Below, in pieces: positions 45,327-54,190 of a stretch of 64,000 bases of DNA (positions within the stretch are counted from its first letter, which is position 1; every line of letters begins with the position of its first letter). The stretch covers positions 146,665 through 210,664 of the forward strand of contig NZ_CANBCC010000001.1 in assembly GCF_947366995.1 (NCBI RefSeq). The letters are read 5' to 3'. The translations under genes were made by a program, and so were the position numbers. Source of the DNA: an uncultured Aquabacterium sp. (GTDB lineage Bacteria; Pseudomonadota; Gammaproteobacteria; Burkholderiales; Burkholderiaceae_C). The notes under the pieces are model-generated. The model was not told the origin of the DNA. It saw only the letters and a program-made list of their open reading frames with translations, and did not search any database.

Positions 45327-45387
45327 GGTGGCGGATGTGGCTTGCAGAAAAGCATCCGCATCGTCGGAGTCGCGGGGCGCCGTGTCC

Positions 45388-45401
45388 TTGAACCAGTTCA
45401 A
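45388..45401. promoter_or_regulatory. FNR/DNR-type palindrome between the two nos arms
   Basis: TTGAACCAGTTCAA, a perfect dyad matching TTGA-N6-TCAA (consensus TTGAT-N4-ATCAA). It lies 62 bases upstream of the DUF2946-nosZ arm and 110 bases upstream of the cytochrome c-nosX arm. CRP/FNR-family regulators (Fnr, Dnr, Nnr) activate nos genes in low oxygen or in response to NO. Confidence 0.7.
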
Positions 45402-45510
45402 GATTCACCAAGGTCCAACAAGGCGCGTGGCGATTGAGGAAATGCGCTTGGCGGCGTCGTGGGCGGCGCTCCAGAATCAGGCGACTGAACCGCGCTTGTG
45501 GAGACGCACC

Positions 45511-45918
45511 ATGCACATTCGAGAACTGACCATGATCACCCTGGCCGCGCTGAGCCTGATGGCTTGCGGCAAGCAGGAACAGGCGCCCGCCGCCGCTCAG
45601 AACCCGCCGTCGGCCAGCGTGGCGACCACCGAAGCGAGCCCGCCGGCGGCGCCCGTGGCCGAGAACACACTCGGCAAGAGCGTGTATGGCAAGACCTGCG
45701 CGATGTGCCACGCAGCCGGCGTGGGCGGGGCACCGAAGCCCGGTGACAAGACCGACTGGGGCCAGCGCCTCGCGCAGGGCGAAGGCGTGCTTTATCAGCA
45801 CGCCCTTGAAGGCTTCACGGGTGCGAAAGGCATGATGCCGCCGCGGGGTGGCAGCCCTGCGTTGAAGGATGAAGAGGTCAAGGCCGCGGTCGACTACATG
45901 GTGGCGCAGTCGCGCTGA
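45511..45918 (+). CDS. Lipoprotein monohaem cytochrome c (c5-like) of the nos locus
   Basis: 135 residues. Lipobox LMAC near residue 19, an Ala/Pro-rich tether, then haem site CAMCHAAG and distal Met in GAKGMMPPRGG. Small class I cytochrome c, anchored to the membrane facing the periplasm. It is divergent from nosZ and followed 5 bases later by nosX, so it may donate electrons to NosZ or NosR; this is inferred. Confidence 0.88.
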   Translation: MHIRELTMITLAALSLMACGKQEQAPAAAQNPPSASVATTEASPPAAPVAENTLGKSVYGKTCAMCHAAGVGGAPKPGDKTDWGQRLAQGEGVLYQHALEGFTGAKGMMPPRGGSPALKDEEVKAAVDYMVAQSR

Positions 45919-45923
45919 ATGCC

Positions 45924-46940
45924 ATGGCTGCACAGCTTGGTCTGACGCGCAGGCAGTGGCTGGGGGCGACGCTGCTGATTCCGCTCTGCAGCGCCCGCGT
46001 GGCGTCGGCCCACAGCGCCGCCAGCCACGACAGCCGCACGATGATGGGCACCCGGGTGGACATCACCGTGCAGCACCGCGATGCCGCCTTGCGTGAGAAC
46101 GCAGTGCGGGCAGCGTGGGCAGAGATGGGGCGCCTGGTGGGCAACCTGAGTCGTTATGAGCCCGACAGTGTGGTGGCCATGCTGCAACGGCAGGCCGGTC
46201 GCACGCCGGTCCGCATCACGCCCGACGTGATGAACGTGCTGAGCGAAGCCCGGTCGCTGTCCCGCATCAGCGGCAGTGCGTTCGACATCACGGTGGGCGC
46301 GTACGCCGGATGGCGTTTCGACGCAGAGCATGCCGCCATGCCGACACCGGCCGACCTCGCGCAAGCGCGCACGCTGGTTGACCACCGCGACGTGGTGCTC
46401 GACACCCGCCATGGCACGGCCTTCCTGCGTCGGCCCCACATGCGGCTCGACCTGGGCGGCATTGCCAAGTTGCCCATCCTGGAGGCCGGCATGGCCGTGC
46501 TGCGGCTGCACGGCGTGCAGGACGCGCAGATCGACGGCGGAGGGGACGTGATCACCTCCGGGCAATGGCAAGGGCGCGACTGGCGTGTGGGCATCCGGGA
46601 CGCCCATGCGCCCGATCGCCTTGCCGGTGTGGTCACGCTGCGCGATGGCGTGGTGGCCTCATCGGGCGACTATGAGCGTTGCTTCGAGCGTGGCGGTCAG
46701 CGCTATCACCACATCCTCGACACGCGAACCGGCATGCCGACGCAAGGGCCGAATGGCGTGGTTCTGGTGGCCCGCGAGGGGGCAGCGGTCAATGGCCGTG
46801 GCGCCGCCCTGATGGCGGCCAACCCGGCACAACGCGCGGCAATCCTGGGCGACCTTCAAAGCCGGGCCGACGTTCTGGTGTTCGAACGCGATCGGACGCG
46901 CTGGCACACCGCCGGCATGACGCGGTGGCTCAACGCCTGA
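45924..46940 (+). CDS. nosX: FAD:protein FMN transferase, NosX/ApbE family
   Basis: 338 residues. Tat-like signal TRRQWLGATLLIPLCSARVA, then MMGTRVDITVQH, LDLGGIAKLPI, IDGGGDVITSG and YHHILDTRTGMPT, all ApbE landmarks. Such enzymes attach FMN to Thr in the SGATVT motif, present in NosR of this locus. It lies 5 bases after the cytochrome c gene. Confidence 0.92.
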   Translation: MAAQLGLTRRQWLGATLLIPLCSARVASAHSAASHDSRTMMGTRVDITVQHRDAALRENAVRAAWAEMGRLVGNLSRYEPDSVVAMLQRQAGRTPVRITPDVMNVLSEARSLSRISGSAFDITVGAYAGWRFDAEHAAMPTPADLAQARTLVDHRDVVLDTRHGTAFLRRPHMRLDLGGIAKLPILEAGMAVLRLHGVQDAQIDGGGDVITSGQWQGRDWRVGIRDAHAPDRLAGVVTLRDGVVASSGDYERCFERGGQRYHHILDTRTGMPTQGPNGVVLVAREGAAVNGRGAALMAANPAQRAAILGDLQSRADVLVFERDRTRWHTAGMTRWLNA

Positions 46941-46950
46941 GCCAGCGCCC

Positions 46951-47160
46951 TCAGGGCGCGCTCTGCGCGGCCTGAGGAGTCCGGGCTTCGCCTTCCTGAG
47001 GCGGTGTCCACGTGTCCCAGTCAGGGCCGAACAGCTCGGCCGGATGGGGCGTGCGATCCGAGCCATTCCCGCATGCCATCGACCCCGCGGGGCAGTATTT
47101 GTCGCAGCCCCAGCACATGCGTTCGGGGTGGGGTGGATTGATCGGAAAGCGTTTGCGCAC
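46951..47160 (-). CDS. DUF3079 small Cys-rich protein
   Basis: 69 residues from a GTG at 47160. The sequence VRKRFPINPPHPERMCWGCD, then KYCPAGSMACGNGS and RTPHPAELFG matches the DUF3079 family, with a CxxCxxxC-x6-C arrangement that could hold a metal. No ATG is available in frame and the ribosome site is poor. It is divergent from hmp, with an NsrR-type site between them. Function unknown. Confidence 0.78.
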   Translation of the reverse strand: MRKRFPINPPHPERMCWGCDKYCPAGSMACGNGSDRTPHPAELFGPDWDTWTPPQEGEARTPQAAQSAP

Positions 47161-47251
47161 GCCGCAGTGTGTGCCGCCTTCCCCAGCATGGTTTTGATCC
47201 GCGTCAGCCTTGCATCCCTGCGCGGCATGGGGATGTTGCCCCGTTCTCTTA

Positions 47252-47274
47252 AACATGCATCGATAATGCATATT
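47252..47274. promoter_or_regulatory. NsrR-type operator upstream of hmp
   Basis: ATGCAT at 47255-47260 and again at 47266-47271, a 5-base spacer, flanked by AAC and ATT. This is the geometry of the known hmp NsrR site (two ATG(C/A)CAT-like halves 11 bases apart). It ends 18 bases before the hmp ATG. Confidence 0.8.
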
Positions 47275-47292
47275 CAGAAAGGACCCCTCACC

Positions 47293-48516
47293 ATGCTGAC
47301 CGAGACCACCCGTACCCTCGTCAAGGCCACCGCCCCTGTGCTTCAGGCACACGGGGTGGCCCTCACCACCCACTTCTATGCGCGCATGTTCCAGCACAAC
47401 CCGGAACTGCGCGAAGTGTTCAACCAGGGGCACCAGCGCAATGGCGCGCAACAGCAGGCGCTGGCCATGGCCGTGGCCGCCTATGCCGAGCACATCGACA
47501 ACCCCGGTGTGTTGATGCCGGTGCTCGAACGGGTGGCGGCCAAGCACGTCAGCCTCGGCATCCGGAGCGAGCACTACGCCATCGTGGGGCGCCACCTGCT
47601 GGCGTCCATCGCCGAAGTGCTGGGTGAGGCGGCGACCCCCGAGTTGATCGACGCCTGGGCGGCGGCCTATGGCCAGCTGGCCGACATCATGATCGGCATG
47701 GAGCGTGCGCTGTACGACGAATCGGCCACGCGCGAGGGCGGCTGGACCGGGTGGCGTACCTTCCGCGTCCGTCGCAAGCAGCCGGAAAGCGAAGAGATCA
47801 CTTCCTTCGAACTGGAGCCGGCCGATGGGGGCAAGGTGCCGCACTACCGTGCCGGGCAGTACGTCTCGATCCGCGTGGTGGTGCCTGAGCTGGGTTACCG
47901 GCAGCCGCGTCAGTACAGCCTGTCGTGCGCCCCCGGTCAGGATCACCTGCGCATCTCCGTCAAGCGTGAGCGGGATCCGGCTCAGCAGGCAGAGGGCATG
48001 GTGTCCAACTTTCTGCACGGGCACGTTGCAGAGGGCGACCTGATCGAAGTGGCGCCGCCGGTTGGCGACTTCTACCTGCACGAAGACCGCGACAGCCCGG
48101 TGGTGCTCGTCAGCGCCGGGGTGGGCATCACGCCCATGGTGGCCATGCTCGAACGGTTGGTGCAGACCGGTTCGCGCCGGCCTGTGCGCTTCCTGCATGC
48201 CGCGCGCCACGCTGGTGTGCAGGCCTTCGGTGCCCGGGTGGGCGAGCTGATCGAGCAATTGCCCGACGGGCAGGCCTGGATCGTTCACGAGCTGGCGCAA
48301 GACGGTCAGGGCGCTGGGGCCGCGCAGCGGCATGCCGTGGGCCGCCTGGACCTCGCCGCGCTGACCGGCACGCCGCTTCTTCCTCCGGATGCCGACCACT
48401 ATGTGTGCGGCCCGGTGGGCTTCATGGCCGAGCAGATCCGCGCCCTGCGTGGCCGCGGTGTGCCAGCCGAGCGCATCCATGCCGAGGCCTTCGGCACGGG
48501 TGGCGTCCCGGCCTGA
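47293..48516 (+). CDS. hmp: Flavohemoglobin Hmp (NO dioxygenase)
   Basis: 407 residues. Converts NO plus O2 to nitrate using NADPH. Globin domain to about residue 140 (ATAPVLQAHGVALTTHFYAR, HYAIVGRHLLASIAEVL), FAD domain 150-260 (GYRQPRQYSLSCAP), NAD(P) domain 265-400 (VLVSAGVGITPMVAML, YVCGPVGFMAEQI). ATG 47293 is the family start with an AAAGGA site before it; the longer frame upstream is spurious. Confidence 0.96.
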   Translation: MLTETTRTLVKATAPVLQAHGVALTTHFYARMFQHNPELREVFNQGHQRNGAQQQALAMAVAAYAEHIDNPGVLMPVLERVAAKHVSLGIRSEHYAIVGRHLLASIAEVLGEAATPELIDAWAAAYGQLADIMIGMERALYDESATREGGWTGWRTFRVRRKQPESEEITSFELEPADGGKVPHYRAGQYVSIRVVVPELGYRQPRQYSLSCAPGQDHLRISVKRERDPAQQAEGMVSNFLHGHVAEGDLIEVAPPVGDFYLHEDRDSPVVLVSAGVGITPMVAMLERLVQTGSRRPVRFLHAARHAGVQAFGARVGELIEQLPDGQAWIVHELAQDGQGAGAAQRHAVGRLDLAALTGTPLLPPDADHYVCGPVGFMAEQIRALRGRGVPAERIHAEAFGTGGVPA

Positions 48517-48585
48517 GCCGGGTGCTTCATGTCGGCTGCTTCGCGCCTTGGTTATGCTCGCTGATTCCGAGTACGAGAACGTCGA

Positions 48586-49071
48586 ATGCAGCTGACACGA
48601 TTCACGGACCTTGGCCTGCGCGTCCTGATGTACCTGTCCGGCTCACCGCAGGGCGAGGTCACCACCATCGGCGAGATTGCCGAGCGGTTCGATGTGGCGC
48701 ACAACCACCTCACCAAGGTCGTGCAGTTCATGGGCCAGCAGGGTTGGCTGGTCAACCTGCGCGGCAAGGGCGGTGGCATCCGGCTGGCCCGGCCGGCCGA
48801 GGCCTATCGGCTCGGCGATGTCGTCCGCACGCTGGAGCGCACGGACGAGCTCATCAACTGCGGTGAGCCCCCCTGTGTGCTGCGTGGCCAGTGCGAACTC
48901 AAGGGCCTGCTGGGCGGCGCCACCGAGGCGTTCTATGCCGACTTGAATCGCCATACGCTGGCTGCCGCGGTGCGTGGCACAACGGGCGAGGCCATCGTGC
49001 GCCTGCACCGCCCGCCGATCCCGGCATCGCTCAGTCCACTCCCAGCAGAAACGCCAGTTCGTCGTCGGTGA
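48586..49071 (+). CDS. nsrR: NO-sensing Rrf2-family repressor NsrR
   Basis: 161 residues. Winged-helix N-terminus ([20 protein letters not shown]) and the cluster loop [14 protein letters not shown], three Cys spaced C-x4-C-x5-C as in NsrR. Binds an Fe-S cluster destroyed by NO and represses hmp. Lies just downstream of hmp. Its 3' end overlaps the convergent DUF455 gene by 41 bases. Confidence 0.92.
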   Translation: MQLTRFTDLGLRVLMYLSGSPQGEVTTIGEIAERFDVAHNHLTKVVQFMGQQGWLVNLRGKGGGIRLARPAEAYRLGDVVRTLERTDELINCGEPPCVLRGQCELKGLLGGATEAFYADLNRHTLAAAVRGTTGEAIVRLHRPPIPASLSPLPAETPVRRR

Positions 49072-49891
49072 AGCCGGCTGCCTTGCGCGCGGCTTCGTTG
49101 AAGGGCGGCCGCAGCCGAGGGGCCTCGTAACGGCGCACCAGCTCCGGGTACAGGTTCACGGCATCCACCCCACGTTGCTGGCAGAGCCGGTGAAACCACC
49201 GGTTGCCGATGGCCACGTGCCCCACCTCGTCGCGCAGGATGATGTCGAGGATCCCGACGGCCTCCAAGTCACCTGCGCGGGTCAGCTTGTCCTGGATGAG
49301 CGGCGTGGCGTCCAGCCCGCGGGCTTCGAGCGTGCGGGGCACCAACGCCATGCGGGCCAGGATGTCGTCGCTCGTTTTTTCGCACATGCTCCACAGGCCG
49401 TCGTGCGCGTCGAAATCGCCGTAGTCATGACCCAGCGTTCGCAGGTGATCCCGCAGCAGGCTGAAGTGCAGCGCCTCTTCGGACGCCACGCGCAGCCAGT
49501 CGAGGTAGAAGGCCACGGGCATGCCGGCGAAGCGCCAGCACGCATCCAGCGCCAGGTTGATCGCGTTGAACTCGATGTGGCAGATCGCATGCAGCAGCGC
49601 CGCGCGGCCCTCCAGTGTGAAGGGCGAGCGCGAGGGCACCTGCTTGGCCGGCACGAGGTGAGGGCGTTCCGGGCGCCCCGGCATGGCGGCCTGCTGTGCC
49701 GCGGTCAACCGCAGCGGGGCGGCGCAATCGTCTGCGCTCAGGCCCGGCACGTCGGGCACAGCCGCGTTGCCCGCTGCAACCGCCTGTATCGCATCGCCCC
49801 CCAGGCGCGCATACAGATGCCGGGCGGCGTCGGCCTTGGTGGCCGGATCAGGATTCAGCAGGATGGCAAGGGCTTCTTCACGTGCGGACAT
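49031..49891 (-). CDS. DUF455 ferritin-like protein
   Basis: 286 residues. Acidic/His residues in helical context ([49 protein letters not shown]) fit a ferritin-like diiron fold, as described for DUF455. Function unknown. Not obviously in an operon with uppP, which ends 27 bases upstream of its own start. Confidence 0.83.
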   Translation of the reverse strand: MSAREEALAILLNPDPATKADAARHLYARLGGDAIQAVAAGNAAVPDVPGLSADDCAAPLRLTAAQQAAMPGRPERPHLVPAKQVPSRSPFTLEGRAALLHAICHIEFNAINLALDACWRFAGMPVAFYLDWLRVASEEALHFSLLRDHLRTLGHDYGDFDAHDGLWSMCEKTSDDILARMALVPRTLEARGLDATPLIQDKLTRAGDLEAVGILDIILRDEVGHVAIGNRWFHRLCQQRGVDAVNLYPELVRRYEAPRLRPPFNEAARKAAGFTDDELAFLLGVD

Positions 49892-49918
49892 CCGCGTATT
49901 GTGCCCAGCCCCGTCGTG

Positions 49919-50770
49919 TCATTCAGCCCAGGTCACCCAGCCGAAGTGGGCCGTCACCAGAATGACGATGCCGAACGCAATGCGGTACCAGGCAAACGGA
50001 TTGAAGTTGTGGCTCGACACATAGCGGATCAGCCAGCGCACGCACACCCAAGCCGACAGGAAAGCGAACACCAGGCCGGTGCCGAACAGCGGCAGGTCGG
50101 CCAGCGACAGCAGATGCCGTTCCTTGTAAAGGCTGTAGGCGCCGGCGCCCATCAACGTCGGGATGCCCAGGAAGAAGCTGTAGTCGGTGGCTGCCTTGCG
50201 CGACAGGCCCAGCATCATCCCGCCTATGATCGACGCGCCCGAACGGCTGGTGCCCGGCACCAGCGCCAGGCACTGCACCAGGCCCACCTTCAGCGCATCC
50301 ATGGCGGTCAGGTCGTCCACCGTCTGCACGCGCGGGGCAGGGCGGCTCAGCGCCATGCGTTCGGCCAGCAGGATCAGGAATCCCCCGGCGATGAAGGTGA
50401 CGGCCACCACCGTGGGTGTGAACAGGTTGGCCTTGATCGCCTTGCCGAACAGCAGCCCCAGGACGATGGCCGGTACGAAGCCAATCAGCACGTTGAGCGC
50501 GAAGCGCTGTGCTTTCGGCTCGCTCGTGATGCCGGTGACTGTGTCCTTTACGCGCTGCCAGTACACCAGCACCACGGCGAAGATGGCGCCGGTCTGGATC
50601 GCGATGTCGAACACCTTGGCCTTGTCGGCGCCAGCGCTGTGGCCGAAGTCGAGGAGCGAGCCGGCCAGGATCAGGTGCCCGGTGCTGGAGATCGGCAGGA
50701 ACTCGGTGAGCCCTTCCACGATGCCCATGAGGGCGGCTTTGACAAACAGGATGACGTCCACGACTGGCAC
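49919..50770 (-). CDS. uppP: Undecaprenyl-diphosphatase UppP/BacA
   Basis: 283 residues, several helices. Recycles the lipid carrier for peptidoglycan. Signature [20 protein letters not shown] and [17 protein letters not shown] are diagnostic. Start is GTG at 50770, or possibly the GTG three codons downstream (50761), which better fits homologues; no clear ribosome site decides this. Confidence 0.93.
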   Translation of the reverse strand: MPVVDVILFVKAALMGIVEGLTEFLPISSTGHLILAGSLLDFGHSAGADKAKVFDIAIQTGAIFAVVLVYWQRVKDTVTGITSEPKAQRFALNVLIGFVPAIVLGLLFGKAIKANLFTPTVVAVTFIAGGFLILLAERMALSRPAPRVQTVDDLTAMDALKVGLVQCLALVPGTSRSGASIIGGMMLGLSRKAATDYSFFLGIPTLMGAGAYSLYKERHLLSLADLPLFGTGLVFAFLSAWVCVRWLIRYVSSHNFNPFAWYRIAFGIVILVTAHFGWVTWAE

Positions 50771-50911
50771 CGGTTGAGGGCTTGGGGGAAACGAGCACCG
50801 ATGTTAGGCGACGGGCAGGGGGCATCAACCCGCCCTTCCCCAGGGACAGGGGGGCTTGTCTACACTGCGCCACATGCGGCACAGCCCCCGCGGTACCAAG
50901 GACGGATCACC

Positions 50912-51319
50912 ATGAGCGACGATTACCAGGTCAAGAAAACCGACGCCGAGTGGCGGGCCCAGCTGGCGCCATTGGATTACGAGGTCACCCGCCACGCGGC
51001 CACCGAGCGGGCGTTCACCGGTCGCTACTGGGACCACTTCGCCGAAGGGCAGTACAAGTGCGTGTGCTGCGGTGTCACGCTGTTCGAATCTGAAACCAAG
51101 TTCGACGCCGGCTGCGGCTGGCCCAGCTACTGGCAACCCACCGAGCAGGCGCGGGTCGAGCGGGTGCTCGACACCAGCCATGGCATGACCCGGGTGGAGG
51201 TGCGCTGCCAGAACTGTGGCGCCCACCTGGGCCATGTGTTCGACGACGGGCCGGCCCCCACGGGTGAACGCTTCTGCATCAATTCCGCCGCGCTAGACTT
51301 CGAGCCGCGCCAGCCTTGA
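50912..51319 (+). CDS. msrB: Peptide-methionine (R)-S-oxide reductase MsrB
   Basis: 135 residues, full length. Zinc cysteines CVCCG and [16 protein letters not shown], and the catalytic [11 protein letters not shown]. Repairs oxidised methionine. It starts at ATG 50912 and leads a run msrB-yciB-bolA-PPIase. Confidence 0.95.
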   Translation: MSDDYQVKKTDAEWRAQLAPLDYEVTRHAATERAFTGRYWDHFAEGQYKCVCCGVTLFESETKFDAGCGWPSYWQPTEQARVERVLDTSHGMTRVEVRCQNCGAHLGHVFDDGPAPTGERFCINSAALDFEPRQP

Positions 51320-51326
51320 GACACCC

Positions 51327-51965
51327 ATGAAAATCCTGTTCGACCTGCTCCCCATCATCCTGTTCTTCATCGCCTTCAAGTGGGGCGAAGGCCATCGGGA
51401 GCAGGCCGCGGCGTGGATGACGCAGTACCTCGGATTCGCCGTGTCCGGTGGCGCGGTGGGGCCCACCGAGGCGCCCACGCTGCTGGCCACCGTGGTCGTC
51501 ATCGTGGTGACGCTGCTGCAGGTCGTGGTGCTGAAGGCGCTGCGCAAGCCGGTGGACCGCATGCTGTGGATCGGCCTGGGCATCGTCGTGGTCCTGGGCG
51601 GCCTGACGCTGTGGTTCCACGACGAGACCTTCATCAAGTGGAAGCCGACTGCGATCTACTGGGTGATGGGTGCGGGTCTGTTCGTCACCGAGGTGGTGCT
51701 GGGCAAGAAGATGCTCAACCAGATGATGGGCGGCCAGATCCAGGTGCCGGATGCCGTCTGGCGTCGACTGGGCTGGGCCTGGGTGGCCTTCTTTGCCGGC
51801 ATGGGTGTGCTGAACCTGTACGTGGCCTTCAACTTTCCGACCGACATCTGGGTGAGCTTCAAGCTCTGGGGCAGCCTGGGCCTGACGCTGGTGTTCACGC
51901 TGCTGCAAGGGGTCTACCTGAGTCGCCACATGCCGGCCGAGGCCACCGACAAGGCCGCGTCCTGA
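51327..51965 (+). CDS. yciB: Septation-related inner-membrane protein YciB
   Basis: 212 residues, five to six helices. The family start KILFDLLPIILFFIAFKWGE and the middle AIYWVMGAGLFVTEVVLGKK match YciB/IspZ, an envelope-integrity and septation protein. Lies 7 bases after msrB; its stop overlaps an in-frame upstream ATG of bolA. Confidence 0.93.
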   Translation: MKILFDLLPIILFFIAFKWGEGHREQAAAWMTQYLGFAVSGGAVGPTEAPTLLATVVVIVVTLLQVVVLKALRKPVDRMLWIGLGIVVVLGGLTLWFHDETFIKWKPTAIYWVMGAGLFVTEVVLGKKMLNQMMGGQIQVPDAVWRRLGWAWVAFFAGMGVLNLYVAFNFPTDIWVSFKLWGSLGLTLVFTLLQGVYLSRHMPAEATDKAAS

Positions 51966-51994
51966 TGCCCGCCGTATCCGCTGAAGAACCTGCC

Positions 51995-52279
51995 ATGAGC
52001 CAAGCCAACGCCTTTCCCGTCACCGCCGAGCAGATCGAGGCCGTGCTGCGCGCCGCCCTCGAGCCGGAATCCCTGCAGGTGGTTGACGACTCCCTTGCGC
52101 ATGCCGGCCACGCCGGTTCCAGCGGGGCCTCCAGCGGCACGCATTTCACGGTGCAGGTAAAGGCGCGTTGCTTCAACGGACTGTCTCACGTTCAACGCCA
52201 CCGCCTTGTGTATGATGCCCTGCGCAATCTGATCGCCCAGGGGATTCATGCTCTGGCGATCAAGGCCGAGCCCGTCTGA
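51995..52279 (+). CDS. BolA-family protein
   Basis: 94 residues from ATG 51995; ATG 51965, overlapping the yciB stop, would add ten residues. BolA fold: VTAEQIEAVLRAALEPESLQ, HFTVQVKARCFNGLSHVQRH, DALRNLIAQGIHALAIKAEP. Members regulate iron-sulfur handling with glutaredoxins. Position between yciB and the PPIase is conserved in betaproteobacteria. Confidence 0.92.
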   Translation: MSQANAFPVTAEQIEAVLRAALEPESLQVVDDSLAHAGHAGSSGASSGTHFTVQVKARCFNGLSHVQRHRLVYDALRNLIAQGIHALAIKAEPV

Positions 52280-52310
52280 ATTCCATTCAAGAAAGCGTTC
52301 CGCTCCTACC

Positions 52311-53135
52311 ATGAAGACCTCTCGTATCGCCAAGGCTGCCGCGCTGGCTGCATCGCTCACGCTGGCCGCCCCGCTGGTGTTCGCGCAAAACATCGCCATC
52401 GTCAATGGCAAGGCTGTGCCCAAGGCGCGTGCCGAGGCCATGATCGAACAGATCCTGAAGCAACCCCAGCAGCCCGGCCAGCCTCCGCAAGAGCGCTCGC
52501 CCGAACTGGAGCAGAAGGTGAAGGACGAGGTCGTGCTGCGCGAGATCTTCATCCAGGAAGCCGAGCGCCGCGGTCTGCAGGGTTCTGCCGACTACAAGAC
52601 GCAGATGGAACTGGCCCGCCAGTCCATCCTGATCCGCGCTCTGTTCCAGGACTTCGAGAAGAAGAACAAGCCGGATGAGGCCGAAGCCAAGGCCGAGTAC
52701 GACAAGATCAAGGCTGCCAACGGCGGTCAGGAATACCGTGCCCGCCACATCCTGGTCGAGAAGGAAGACGAGGCCAAGGCCCTGATCGCGCAGATCAAGG
52801 GCGGCGCCAAGTTCGAAGACCTGGCCAAGAAGAACTCGAAGGACCCGGGCTCCGCTGAAAACGGCGGCGATCTGGACTGGGCGAACCCCGGCAACTACGT
52901 GCCTGAGTTCTCGCAGGCCATGACCAAGCTGCAGAAGGGCCAGGTCACCGACACCCCGGTCAAGTCGCAGTTCGGCTTCCACATCATCAAGCTGGAAGAC
53001 GTGCGCACCGCCCAGTTCCCGTCGTTCGACGAGGTCAAGGGTCAGCTGATGCAGCGTCAGGCCCAGGCCAAGCTGGCCAAGTTCCGCGATGAACTGCGCA
53101 CCAAGGCCAAGACCGACTACAAGTTCAGCGAGTAA
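52311..53135 (+). CDS. Periplasmic peptidyl-prolyl isomerase (parvulin type)
   Basis: 274 residues. Signal peptide to about residue 25 (LVFAQ), N-terminal chaperone helices, then a rotamase domain (YRARHILVEKEDEAKALIAQ, GDLDWANPGNYVPEF, FGFHIIKLEDVR). Folds or protects outer-membrane and periplasmic proteins. It is followed by a strong terminator. Confidence 0.93.
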   Translation: MKTSRIAKAAALAASLTLAAPLVFAQNIAIVNGKAVPKARAEAMIEQILKQPQQPGQPPQERSPELEQKVKDEVVLREIFIQEAERRGLQGSADYKTQMELARQSILIRALFQDFEKKNKPDEAEAKAEYDKIKAANGGQEYRARHILVEKEDEAKALIAQIKGGAKFEDLAKKNSKDPGSAENGGDLDWANPGNYVPEFSQAMTKLQKGQVTDTPVKSQFGFHIIKLEDVRTAQFPSFDEVKGQLMQRQAQAKLAKFRDELRTKAKTDYKFSE

Positions 53136-53155
53136 GCGCTTCGGCCTGAAAGACA

Positions 53156-53180
53156 AAACGCCCCGAAAGGGGCGTTTTTC
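53156..53180 (+). terminator. Intrinsic terminator after the PPIase gene
   Basis: AAACGCCCC-GAAA-GGGGCGTTT followed by more T. A perfect 9-bp stem with a GAAA tetraloop, 20 bases after the stop. It lies in the gap before convergent trmB. Confidence 0.9.
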
Positions 53181-53225
53181 ATTGGGGCGCCCGCACGCCC
53201 GTAAGGCGCAGGGCGTAAGCGCGCT

Positions 53226-53975
53226 TCAGGTGCGCTTGCGGAAGACTAAGTCCCACACCCCATGGCCCAGGCGCAGGCCGCGGTTCTCGAACTTGGTCAG
53301 CGGGCGGTAGGCCGGCTTCTCGGCGTAACCCTGTGCGGTGTTTTCCAACGCAGGCTCGGCTGACAGCACCTCCAGCATCTGCTGGGCATAAGGCTCCCAG
53401 TCGGTGGCGCAATGCAGGTAGCCTCCGGGCGCCAGATGCTGCACCAGCTTGGCCACGAACGGCGGCTGGATCAGGCGGCGCTTGTGATGGCGCTTCTTGT
53501 GCCACGGATCGGGGAAGAAAATGTGGACGCCAGCCAGCGAACCGGGGCGGACCATGTGTTCCAGCACCTCGACCGCATCGTGCTGAACGATGCGCAGGTT
53601 CGTCAGGCCCCGTTCGCCGATCTGCTTGAGCAGGGCTCCCACGCCGGGCTCGTGCACCTCACAGCCGATGAAATCGGTGTCGGGCAGCGTCTGCGCGATC
53701 TTGGCTGTGGCATCGCCCATGCCGAAGCCGATCTCGAACACCACCGGGGCCTCGCGCCCGAACGTGGCGGCCAGATCCAGCGGCTGCTGGGCGAAGGGCA
53801 GCACGAAGCGCGGGCCCAGTTCGCTCAAGGCGCGTGCCTGGCCCTCCGTGGTGCGTCCGGCGCGCATCACGTAGCTGCGAATGGTGCGGGGGTGTTCGGG
53901 GCGGTCACCGGCCGCGTCGGCGGCGGGCAGGGCCTCGCCGGAGGAGGCGGGCAGGGTCGGGTCGCTGGAAGACAT
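53226..53975 (-). CDS. trmB: tRNA (guanine-46-N7)-methyltransferase TrmB
   Basis: 249 residues. SAM motif [40 protein letters not shown] and [17 protein letters not shown] are typical. The first ~30 residues are Ala/Ser/Pro-rich and not conserved. Reading outward it leaves about 80 bases to the tRNA-Gly gene on the other strand. Confidence 0.94.
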   Translation of the reverse strand: MSSSDPTLPASSGEALPAADAAGDRPEHPRTIRSYVMRAGRTTEGQARALSELGPRFVLPFAQQPLDLAATFGREAPVVFEIGFGMGDATAKIAQTLPDTDFIGCEVHEPGVGALLKQIGERGLTNLRIVQHDAVEVLEHMVRPGSLAGVHIFFPDPWHKKRHHKRRLIQPPFVAKLVQHLAPGGYLHCATDWEPYAQQMLEVLSAEPALENTAQGYAEKPAYRPLTKFENRGLRLGHGVWDLVFRKRT

Positions 53976-54040
53976 GCGCGTTCGCTACAGGCGTCGGACG
54001 AAAGGACGAGAGTGTGCCTCAAAGCGTACCGGCGCTGCGC

Positions 54041-54046
54041 TAGAAT
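54041..54046 (+). promoter_or_regulatory. -10 element of tRNA-Gly
   Basis: TAGAAT lies 10 bases before the mature 5' end, at the spacing expected for a tRNA promoter. The -35 is weak. Confidence 0.55.
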
Positions 54047-54056
54047 GCGCAGCATT

Positions 54057-54130
54057 GCGGGTGTAGTTCAATGGTAGAACGCCAGCTTCCCAAGCTTGAT
54101 ACGTGGGTTCGATTCCCATCACCCGCTCCA
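54057..54130 (+). tRNA. tRNA-Gly (anticodon CCC)
   Basis: 74 nt with encoded CCA. Acceptor GCGGGTG pairs with CACCCGC, D stem GTTC/GAAC, anticodon loop TTCCCAA (anticodon CCC), T loop TTCGATT. The anticodon stem CCAGC/GCTTG has one C-U mismatch at position 28-42 and T stem has one G-U. Very similar to E. coli tRNA-Gly(CCC). Followed by its own terminator. Confidence 0.95.
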
Positions 54131-54138
54131 GAATCGAC

Positions 54139-54170
54139 AACGGCGCCCCTCGGGTCGCCGTTCTGCTTTT
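54139..54170 (+). terminator. Terminator of tRNA-Gly
   Basis: AACGGCG pairs with CGCCGTT around a 10-base loop, followed by CTGCTTTTCTC. Starts 8 bases after the tRNA; also lies before the convergent end of the dehydrogenase gene. Confidence 0.75.
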
Positions 54171-54190
54171 CTCGGCGTATCAGCCTCGGT

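Noticed and set aside
45327..45401. TTG start at 45401 for the DUF2946 gene
   Set aside because: It would read through the FNR-like dyad and has no ribosome site; the ATG at 45326 gives a normal signal peptide.
54057..54170. The tRNA-Gly gene as an integration site
   Set aside because: No integrase gene or 3' duplication of the tRNA end was seen nearby; the gene sits between trmB and gabD with its own terminator.
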